A DNA stretch of 64,000 nt, taken from the NCBI GenBank assembly GCA_041736705.1, contig JBGSTC010000029.1, positions 61,564-125,563 on the forward strand, in the 5' to 3' direction. This stretch comes from GWE2-51-13 sp041736705. GTDB lineage: Bacteria > Bacillota_I > Bacilli_A > Erysipelotrichales > Erysipelotrichaceae. Made by a program: the position numbers and the translations under genes. Each line of letters opens with the position of its first letter. The first letter of the stretch is position 1. Of this stretch, positions 57,746 through 64,000 are shown piece after piece. The notes beneath the pieces were generated by a model, which had not been told where the DNA came from, did not search any database, and saw nothing but the letters and a program-made list of their open reading frames with translations.

Positions 57746-59944
57746 ATGGCACGCAGAAAAACACTACGGAAAGAGGAGCGTAAGCTTCTCTACATCATCA
57801 ACGCCCTCATCCTGTTTACGTTGACCATCATTTCGTTTCAACGTTTCGGGATCGTCGGCATCTATCTTGACCGTTTGGTGCGCTTTTTTGTGGGCGAAAC
57901 GATCGTATTCTTCTATGTCCTTATGTTTCTTTACGCCTTGTTCATCTTGTTTTGGCGTAAGAACCCCAACCTTCGCTTAAAGACGAGCATCGCGTTGGGG
58001 TTGATGCTGACGGCGATCATCCTCACCGCCTCCTATCGCGCCTATACGCGATCCGACGTCGGATTCGCGGTCTTTGAAGAATGGATGAGTAACACGCCGG
58101 AAATTTTCACCGAAGCGCTAGCCCCCAACGGAGGGTTGGTCGGGGTATTCCTGTATTCGCTCTTCACCCTCTTGTTCGACCGGATCGGGACGCTGATCGT
58201 CATCGTTTTCCTCTATATCGTGGCCATCCTACTTTTTGTGGACTGGAAATACGTGAAGAAGGCCGTCGTCAAGATGCGCTCCGCCAAAAACCGCGTGATG
58301 ACGCAGATCGGCGAAGAAATGGCTTATGAAGAAAAAATCGAGCCGGAACTTCCCAAGAAGAAGCACCGCTTGAAGTTCTTGTCGCCGGATGTCAAGGAAC
58401 CCGAAGTCCAGGAAGTCGTCGTCCCAGAAAAGCGTCCGACCGTGATCGCGAAGCCGAGTCTGTTCGATGAAAGGGAAGTCACGACGAAATCCGCCGCGAC
58501 CATCCACAACATCGGTAATTACGTTCTGCCGGACATCAAGATCCTCGATGAGGTCGCGGCTAAGAGCAAATCCAGCGCCAACGCCAACGCAGCCGTCTTC
58601 AAAGGCAAGAAATTGCTTGAAATCCTGTCGAATTTCGGCATCAACGCGACTCTAGTCGCCACTCATATCGGCCCGGCTGTCACGAAATTCGAAGTACGTC
58701 CGGACTCCAACGTCAAAGTATCGAAGATCGCTTCCATCCAGGACAACATCAAAATGGAGTTGGCGGCGAAGGATATCCGGATCGAAGCCCCCATCCCAGG
58801 CCGTAACGCGGTCGGCGTCGAGATCCCCAACGTGGAGATGATCCCCGTCCGCATGGCGGAGATGCTGAAGGAAATCCCTCCGGAAAAGATGAACAAGAAA
58901 CTCTTGTTCGCACTGGGTAGGGACTTGTCGGGTCGTCCGATCTTCTCGGAACTCGACAAAATGCCCCACCTCTTGATCGCGGGAGCGACCGGCAGCGGGA
59001 AATCCGTCTGCGTCAACTCGATCATTTCGACCTTATTGCTTCGTACGACACCCGATGAAGTGAAGATGATCCTGATCGACCCCAAAAAAGTCGAGTTCAC
59101 TTCGTTCCAAAAAATCCCGCACTTGATCTGCCCGGTCATTTCCGACGCCTCCGAAGCCGCAAGAGCGCTGAAGATCGTCGTCAAGATGATGGAAAACCGT
59201 TATGAAGTCTTCTCCAAATGCAATGTCCGCAACATCACAGCCTATAACGAACTCCTCATCAAAGCCCCGCAGGAACATCTCGAACCGATGCCGTGGATCG
59301 TCGTCATCATCGACGAACTCGCCGACCTGATGATCGTCGCCGGGAAAGAAGTCGAATCCAGCATCCAACGGATCACCCAGTTGGCGCGTGCCGCCGGGAT
59401 CCACTTGATCGTCGCGACCCAGCGTCCTTCGGTCGACGTCATCACCGGGATCATCAAATCCAACATCCCATCGCGCATCGCCTTCGCCGTCTCCAGCGGT
59501 GTGGATTCCAGGACCATCCTGGACCATGTCGGGGCGGAAAGACTGCTCGGTTACGGGGATATGTTGTTCATTCCGGTCGGAGAGCCCGCTTCCGTCCGTA
59601 TCCAGGGGGTTTTCGTTTCCGACGACGAAGTACGCCGTTTAGCTGAAACCACTTCCGCACAGCGCAAACCGACCTATGACGAAGCCTTCATCAACCCCGA
59701 AGACGGGGAAGGATTGTCGGAAGGCATCGCATCCGCCTTGGATGATCCGCTTTTCGATGAAGTCAAAGACTATGTCATCGAAACCCAACGGGCTTCGACC
59801 TCCAGCATCCAACGCCGATTCGGATTAGGATACAACCGTGCGGCGCGCATGATGGATGTCCTTGAACAAAAAGGGATCATCGGACCGACGCAGGGCAGCA
59901 AGCCCCGCGACGTCAGGGTCCGCAAATCCGACGATGAAGATTAA
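57746..59944 (+). CDS. ftsK: DNA translocase FtsK/SpoIIIE
   Basis: This 732-residue hexameric DNA pump clears chromosome from the closing septum. About four N-terminal membrane helices (residues 10-165), a charged linker, the alpha and beta motor domains with Walker A GATGSGKS (413-420) and Walker B VVIIDELADLM (near 518), and a C-terminal winged-helix gamma domain (STSSIQRRFGLGYNRAARMMD, about 670-732) that reads KOPS/SRS-type DNA. It follows rnjB by 14 bases with GGAGGG before the start. A terminator follows. Confidence 0.96.
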   Translation: MARRKTLRKEERKLLYIINALILFTLTIISFQRFGIVGIYLDRLVRFFVGETIVFFYVLMFLYALFILFWRKNPNLRLKTSIALGLMLTAIILTASYRAYTRSDVGFAVFEEWMSNTPEIFTEALAPNGGLVGVFLYSLFTLLFDRIGTLIVIVFLYIVAILLFVDWKYVKKAVVKMRSAKNRVMTQIGEEMAYEEKIEPELPKKKHRLKFLSPDVKEPEVQEVVVPEKRPTVIAKPSLFDEREVTTKSAATIHNIGNYVLPDIKILDEVAAKSKSSANANAAVFKGKKLLEILSNFGINATLVATHIGPAVTKFEVRPDSNVKVSKIASIQDNIKMELAAKDIRIEAPIPGRNAVGVEIPNVEMIPVRMAEMLKEIPPEKMNKKLLFALGRDLSGRPIFSELDKMPHLLIAGATGSGKSVCVNSIISTLLLRTTPDEVKMILIDPKKVEFTSFQKIPHLICPVISDASEAARALKIVVKMMENRYEVFSKCNVRNITAYNELLIKAPQEHLEPMPWIVVIIDELADLMIVAGKEVESSIQRITQLARAAGIHLIVATQRPSVDVITGIIKSNIPSRIAFAVSSGVDSRTILDHVGAERLLGYGDMLFIPVGEPASVRIQGVFVSDDEVRRLAETTSAQRKPTYDEAFINPEDGEGLSEGIASALDDPLFDEVKDYVIETQRASTSSIQRRFGLGYNRAARMMDVLEQKGIIGPTQGSKPRDVRVRKSDDED

Positions 59945-59971
59945 GCGGTTACAAAACCGCTTTTCCTTTGG
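59943..59971 (+). terminator. Intrinsic terminator after ftsK
   Basis: A perfect 8-bp stem (59943-59950 with 59955-59962), a 4-base loop and a T-rich tail. Confidence 0.85.
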
Positions 59972-59980
59972 TTTGCTTAG

Positions 59981-60009
59981 TTGACTTTAAGTGTAAAAAA
60001 TACTAAACT
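59981..60009 (+). promoter_or_regulatory. Promoter for the BMP lipoprotein gene
   Basis: TTGACT (59981-59986), a 17-bp spacer and TAAACT (60004-60009). No riboswitch-like structure is seen in the 45-base leader. Confidence 0.7.
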
Positions 60010-60053
60010 GAGTAGGAGCAGATACACTGCGAAAAACAATGGAGGAAGAAGTA

Positions 60054-61118
60054 ATGAAGAAGCTTTTGATTCTTTTGACTGTATTCCTGATGGTATTCGG
60101 ACTTGCTGCATGTTCGAAACCCGAAGACAAGGGATTTGAACTTGCCTTGATCACCGACGTCGGCAATATCGACGACAAATCGTTCAACCAAGGCGCATGG
60201 GAAGGTCTTGTCAAGTATGCCGAAGAAAACGACATCACCCACCAATATTACAAACCGACCGAACAATCGACCGCTGCCTACGTCGATGCGATCGAATTAG
60301 CGGTTACCGGCGGAGCGAAAGTCATCGTCACCCCGGGATTCTTGTTCGGACCGGCCGTATTCGAAGCCCAGGACTTGTTCCCGGAAGTCATGTTCGTTCT
60401 ATTGGATGCGGATCCGCACAGTGAAGACTGGACGCAGTTCCGTGCCGAAGACAATGTTTATTCGATCTATTACGCTGAAGAACAATCCGGTTTCTTGGCT
60501 GGCTACGCCGCTGTTAAAGACGGCTACACCAACTTAGGATTCATGGGCGGCATGGCTGTTCCGGCCGTTGTCCGTTTCGGTTATGGATTCCTTCAAGGCG
60601 CCGAATATGCCGCCGCTGAAATGGGTTTAGCCGATGTCATGGTCAAGTACCACTACACCGGCAACTTCGACGATACCCCCGATAACAAAGCGAAAGCCGC
60701 TTCCTGGTATCAATCGGGCGTCGAAGTGATCTTCGCCGCCGGCGGTAAAGTCGGAAACTCCGTCATGTCCGCTGCCGAAGAAGCCGACAAGAAGGTTATC
60801 GGCGTCGACGTCGACCAATCTCCTGAATCCGACACCGTCATCACTTCCGCGATGAAGGAACTCGGAAACTCCGTTTACCTCGCACTGGAAGCATATTATG
60901 CCGATGAATTCCCGGGTGGCGAAATCGTCACGTTGGGTGCCGATGTCGACGGTGTTGGTTTGCCGCAAGACTTCAGCCGTTTCACGACCTTCAAACAAGC
61001 TGATTACGATGCCGTTTTCGCAAAACTCGTTGCTGAAACCATCATGATCAAGAAAGACACCGACGCCGCGACGGCCGATTTACTGCCGTTGACGATCGTC
61101 AAAGTCACCATCGAATAA
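60054..61118 (+). CDS. bmpA: BMP family nucleoside-binding lipoprotein
   Basis: This 354-residue substrate-binding protein has a lipoprotein signal peptide (MKKLLILLTVFLMVFGLAAC, lipidated Cys20). The mature domain is of the Med/BMP type, with LITDVGNIDDKSFNQGAWEG near the start and FAAGGKVGNSVMSAAEE later. The family binds purine nucleosides outside the membrane and feeds the ABC system encoded downstream. ATG 60054 follows GGAGGAAG; an upstream in-frame ATG would disrupt the signal peptide. A strong terminator separates it from the ATPase gene, allowing the binding protein to be made in excess. Confidence 0.94.
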   Translation: MKKLLILLTVFLMVFGLAACSKPEDKGFELALITDVGNIDDKSFNQGAWEGLVKYAEENDITHQYYKPTEQSTAAYVDAIELAVTGGAKVIVTPGFLFGPAVFEAQDLFPEVMFVLLDADPHSEDWTQFRAEDNVYSIYYAEEQSGFLAGYAAVKDGYTNLGFMGGMAVPAVVRFGYGFLQGAEYAAAEMGLADVMVKYHYTGNFDDTPDNKAKAASWYQSGVEVIFAAGGKVGNSVMSAAEEADKKVIGVDVDQSPESDTVITSAMKELGNSVYLALEAYYADEFPGGEIVTLGADVDGVGLPQDFSRFTTFKQADYDAVFAKLVAETIMIKKDTDAATADLLPLTIVKVTIE

Positions 61119-61127
61119 TTCGACTCG

Positions 61128-61155
61128 AAGCGGACCGCAAGGTCCGCTTTTTTTG
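61128..61155 (+). terminator. Intrinsic terminator after bmpA
   Basis: A perfect 9-bp stem (61128-61136 with 61141-61149), a GCAA tetraloop and a run of T. Confidence 0.92.
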
Positions 61156-61195
61156 TTTTGCGCCAACAAATGCACCATTTTCCCTCAAAATAAGA

Positions 61196-61201
61196 TATAA
61201 T
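61196..61201 (+). promoter_or_regulatory. -10 box for the nucleoside ABC operon
   Basis: A perfect TATAAT (61196-61201), 21 bases before the ATPase start. No good -35 box is present 16-18 bp upstream. Confidence 0.5.
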
Positions 61202-61222
61202 TCCAACATAGGAGAAATACCC

Positions 61223-62749
61223 ATGGAATATGTAATCGAAATGCTGAATATCACAAAAGAGTTTCCCGGTATTATCGCCAACGACGACATCACCTTGCAA
61301 GTCCGCAAAGGGGAGATCCATGCGTTGCTGGGCGAAAACGGAGCGGGGAAATCGACTCTGATGAGCGTCCTTTTCGGTTTGTATAAAGCCGAGAAAGGAA
61401 TCATCAAGGTCAATGGTCAGGTAGCGAAGATCCATAACCCCAACGATGCCAAAAAGTACGGCATCGGGATGGTGCATCAACATTTCAAGCTCGTCCACAA
61501 TTTCACCGTGCTCGAGAATGTCGTGCTCGGTGTCGAAACCGTGGAGAACGGGTTTTTGAAGTTGAAGGATGCACGCGAAAAAGTCGAAAAGATATCGAAG
61601 CAGTATAATCTTTTCATCGATCCGGATGCCTTGATTTCCGACATTTCCGTCGGGATGGAACAACGGGTCGAAATCCTGAAAATGCTGTATCGCGAGAACG
61701 AAATCTTGATTTTCGATGAACCTACGGCCGTACTTACCCCGCAGGAAATCGACGAGTTGATGAAGATCATGAAGAATCTGGCGTCGGAAGGGAAGTCCAT
61801 CATCTTTATCACGCATAAGTTGAACGAAATCAAACAGGTTGCCGACCGTGTCACGGTATTACGAAAAGGGAAATACATCGCGACGGTCGACGTGGCGACG
61901 ACGTCCAAGGAAGAGATGTCGGAAATGATGGTTGGACGCAAAGTCTTGTTCGAAGTCGAAAAGGGTGAACAGAAACCCGGTGAAGTGATCCTTGAAGTCA
62001 AGAATCTGGTCGTTAAGTCGAAACATAGCCATAAGAACGCCGTCAACAACGTGAGTTTCAAGGTTCGTCGCGGTGAAATCCTTTGTATCGCCGGGATCGA
62101 GGGCAATGGTCAAACGGACCTGGTCTATGCCTTGACCGGTTTGACACCGATCGAATCAGGTTCACTGCTTTTCAAAGGCTCGGACATCACACGTTCGACC
62201 ATCCGGCAACGTTCGGTCTCCGGGATTTCGCATATCCCTGAAGATCGGCACAAACACGGATTGGTGTTGGATTATAACCTTGCCGAAAATCTCGTTCTGC
62301 AGTCCTACTTCCAAAAAGACTATCAAAACAACGGTTTCTTGAAGTTCGATGCCATCTACAAGCATGCATCCGACTTGATCAAACAGTTCGATATCCGTAG
62401 CGGCGAAGGGGTCAATTCGAAGACCCGCAGTATGTCGGGCGGCAATCAACAGAAGGCGATCGTCGCTCGTGAGATCGACAAGAATCCGGATTTGTTGATC
62501 GCGGTCCAACCGACCCGCGGATTGGATGTCGGAGCGATCGAATATATTCATAAAAAATTGGTTGAACAACGGGATGCCGGGAAAGCCGTCCTTCTGATTT
62601 CCCTTGAAATGATCGAAGTCATGAACGTCAGCGACCGTATCTTGGTCATGTATGAAGGGGAATTGGTCGGTCAGGCGGATCCGAGAGTCGTTTCACAACA
62701 GGATCTGGGTCTCTTCATGTCCGGATCCAAGAGAGAGGTGATCGAATGA
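61223..62749 (+). CDS. nupO: Nucleoside ABC transporter ATP-binding protein (two ABC domains)
   Basis: This 508-residue cytosolic ATPase has two fused nucleotide-binding domains, as in sugar and nucleoside importers of the RbsA/NupO type. Domain 1 has GENGAGKST (37-45) and a recognisable Walker B ILIFDEPTAVL, while its signature motif is altered to ISVGMEQRVEIL. Domain 2 has a degenerate P-loop (IEGNGQTDL) but an intact MSGGNQQKAIVAREI signature. This asymmetry is normal in the family. AGGAGA precedes the start. It overlaps the first permease gene by 4 bases. Confidence 0.92.
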   Translation: MEYVIEMLNITKEFPGIIANDDITLQVRKGEIHALLGENGAGKSTLMSVLFGLYKAEKGIIKVNGQVAKIHNPNDAKKYGIGMVHQHFKLVHNFTVLENVVLGVETVENGFLKLKDAREKVEKISKQYNLFIDPDALISDISVGMEQRVEILKMLYRENEILIFDEPTAVLTPQEIDELMKIMKNLASEGKSIIFITHKLNEIKQVADRVTVLRKGKYIATVDVATTSKEEMSEMMVGRKVLFEVEKGEQKPGEVILEVKNLVVKSKHSHKNAVNNVSFKVRRGEILCIAGIEGNGQTDLVYALTGLTPIESGSLLFKGSDITRSTIRQRSVSGISHIPEDRHKHGLVLDYNLAENLVLQSYFQKDYQNNGFLKFDAIYKHASDLIKQFDIRSGEGVNSKTRSMSGGNQQKAIVAREIDKNPDLLIAVQPTRGLDVGAIEYIHKKLVEQRDAGKAVLLISLEMIEVMNVSDRILVMYEGELVGQADPRVVSQQDLGLFMSGSKREVIE

Positions 62750-63822
62750 ACAAGCTTCTGAAATCAAAAGGCTTCCAGAACGCATCCGCGTCGATCCTCT
62801 CGATCATCTTCGGTTTTGTTTTCGGTTTCATCGTATTACTCATCAGTAATCCGGCCAATGCGGTCGGTGGTTTCTTAACGATCTTGTCCGGCGGGTTCAC
62901 CGGCGGGATGAAAGGCTTGGGTCAGACGCTCTATCTGGCGACACCGATCATCATGACCGGTTTGTCCGTCGGGTTCGCCTTCAAGACCGGTCTCTTCAAC
63001 ATCGGGGCGTCCGGTCAGTTCATCGTCGGTGCCTTCACCGCCGTCTTCATCGCCGTAAGGGCGACCTTCATCCCGACCGAGGTTTTATGGTTGGTCGCTT
63101 TGATCGGTGCATTCGTCGCCGGCGGGTTGTGGGCGTTGGTCCCGGGATTCCTGAAAGCCTATCGTAACGTCAACGAAGTCATTGCTTCGATCATGATGAA
63201 CTACATCGGGATGTATTTGGTGAATTTCATGGTCGTTCAGACGGTCTTCGACGCGGCGCGGAACCAATCGATGACGCCGACCCGCGCCATCATCCCCAAG
63301 GTCGGGTTGGATACCTTGTTCAACGGTTCCAACGTCAACCTCGGCATCATCATCGCGATTCTCGTCGCGATCATCGCCTACATCGTGTTGGAGAAAACGA
63401 CCTTCGGTTATGAACTGAAGGCGTGCGGTTACAACCGCTCGGCGTCGCAATATGCCGGGATGAATTCGAAGCGGAACATTTTATTGTCGATGGTCATCGC
63501 CGGGGCGTTCGCCGGCTTAGGCGGAGGGCTGCTCTATTTGGCGGGATCGGGGAAACACATCCAGGTCGTCGATATCCTGGCGGCCGAAGGGTTCAACGGG
63601 ATTCCCGTCGCCTTGCTGGGGTTAAGCAATCCGATCGGCATCATCTTCGCCGCGATCTTCGTCGCCTACATCAATGTCGGCGGCTTCTATATGCAACTCT
63701 ATAAATTCGTACCGGAAGTCATCAGCATCATGGTGGCTGCGATCATCTATCTCAGCGCCTTCTCCTTGTTCTTCAGGGAACAGATCAGTGCGTTCTTCAA
63801 GAAACGGACGGAGGGTAAATAA
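62746..63822 (+). CDS. nupP: Nucleoside ABC transporter permease, first subunit
   Basis: This 358-residue polytopic membrane protein (about nine to ten helices) is of the BPD_transp_2 family. It has FKTGLFNIGASGQFIVGAF near residue 80, VIASIMMNYIGMYLVNF near 148, and AEGFNGIPVALLGLSNPIG near 283. With the second permease it forms the channel for nucleosides captured by the BMP lipoprotein. Its start overlaps the ATPase stop (ATGA), and its stop overlaps the next permease by one base. Confidence 0.93.
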   Translation: MNKLLKSKGFQNASASILSIIFGFVFGFIVLLISNPANAVGGFLTILSGGFTGGMKGLGQTLYLATPIIMTGLSVGFAFKTGLFNIGASGQFIVGAFTAVFIAVRATFIPTEVLWLVALIGAFVAGGLWALVPGFLKAYRNVNEVIASIMMNYIGMYLVNFMVVQTVFDAARNQSMTPTRAIIPKVGLDTLFNGSNVNLGIIIAILVAIIAYIVLEKTTFGYELKACGYNRSASQYAGMNSKRNILLSMVIAGAFAGLGGGLLYLAGSGKHIQVVDILAAEGFNGIPVALLGLSNPIGIIFAAIFVAYINVGGFYMQLYKFVPEVISIMVAAIIYLSAFSLFFREQISAFFKKRTEGK

Positions 63823-64000
63823 TGGATACCATCTATTTCGTCTTTCAAAACTCGTTGTTGTTCACGGTCCCCCTGGTCGTCGTCGCATTGGGCGGTATGT
63901 TTTCCGAACGTAGCGGCATCGTCAACATCGCACTGGAAGGGATCATGGTCATCGGAGCGTTCTTCAGCATTTTCTTCATCAAGACATTCCAAGGAAAGAT
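63822..64000 (+). CDS. nupQ: Nucleoside ABC transporter permease, second subunit (3' end outside window)
   Basis: Only the first 59 codons are visible. They begin MDTIYFVFQNSLLFTVPLVV and include GGMFSERSGIVNIALEG, the signature of the second permease of BMP-linked nucleoside importers. It starts at the last base of the preceding stop codon (TAATG), so the operon is translationally coupled and continues past the window. Confidence 0.9.
   Translation, partial: MDTIYFVFQNSLLFTVPLVVVALGGMFSERSGIVNIALEGIMVIGAFFSIFFIKTFQGK

Noticed and set aside
57746..60054. Riboswitch (for example purine) upstream of the nucleoside uptake genes
   Set aside because: The leader between the ftsK terminator and bmpA is only about 45 bases after the promoter and shows no purine-riboswitch three-way junction. 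Nothing similar precedes the ATPase gene.
1..64000. Reassigned UGA (Mollicutes code 4)
   Set aside because: TGA ends several complete genes here (tagD, parE, yqeG and others) and tryptophans are encoded by TGG, so the standard bacterial code applies.

Overview
The window is a gene-dense chromosomal segment of a Bacillota (Firmicutes) bacterium with slightly over half GC by eye. It holds about 60 protein genes, most with a GGAGG-type ribosome binding site, in blocks whose gene order matches Bacillus subtilis: yceD-rpmF / mraZ-rsmH-ftsL-pbpB-mraY-murD; comN-secDF-recJ-apt-rel-hisS-aspS-6S RNA; plsY / parE-parC; yqeG-yqeH-yqeI-nadD-yqeK-rsfS-yqeM-mtnN; ypmB-dnaD-nth / recU-ponA / gpsB-rnpB; rodZ-pgsA-pncC-recA-rny-ymdB; rnjB-ftsK. 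RNase P RNA is class B (Bacillus type), TGA is used as a stop, and the cell makes peptidoglycan. The NadD-YqeK fusion and the shortened division/cell-wall cluster suggest a walled, free-living relative of the Mollicutes within Bacilli. That placement is an inference.

Layout. 1-4.5 kb: end of pheT, yebC, a glycerol-3-phosphate cytidylyltransferase and, inverted, tmcAL. 4.5-8.6 kb: an alpha/beta hydrolase, a 7TM-PAS-GGDEF protein, yceD-rpmF and an esterase. 8.7-14.9 kb: a short dcw cluster behind a tandem MraZ-type operator. 14.9-25.5 kb: secretion, recJ, apt, rel, T-box-controlled hisS, aspS and 6S RNA. 25.6-29 kb: an ABC exporter broken by one in-frame TAA, an unusual HTH regulator, a candidate small RNA and a YneF-like gene. 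29-36.9 kb: an oxidoreductase, plsY diverging from parE-parC, then a minus-strand pair (an alpha/alpha-toroid-like protein and a HAD protein lacking its nucleophile). 37-42.2 kb: the yqe ribosome-assembly/NAD operon. 42.2-48.8 kb: a membrane-anchored thioredoxin-like protein, ypmB-dnaD-nth, ponA-recU and gpsB-rnpB. 48.8-60 kb: rodZ through recA, rny, ymdB, a ferredoxin, miaB, a degenerate RNase J and ftsK. 60-64 kb: a BMP-type nucleoside uptake system, cut by the window end.

The genes are mostly housekeeping: cell-wall synthesis and division, RNA decay, DNA repair and topology, ribosome assembly, tRNA charging and modification, and the stringent response. No phage, IS element, CRISPR array, tRNA gene or defence island was seen. 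The notable signals are recurring loss of catalytic residues (HAD protein, GGDEF domain, RNase J), the nonsense codon in the ABC exporter, cysteine pairs confined to the extracellular tails of both penicillin-binding proteins, and an unidentified approximately 105-nt RNA-like element before yneF.
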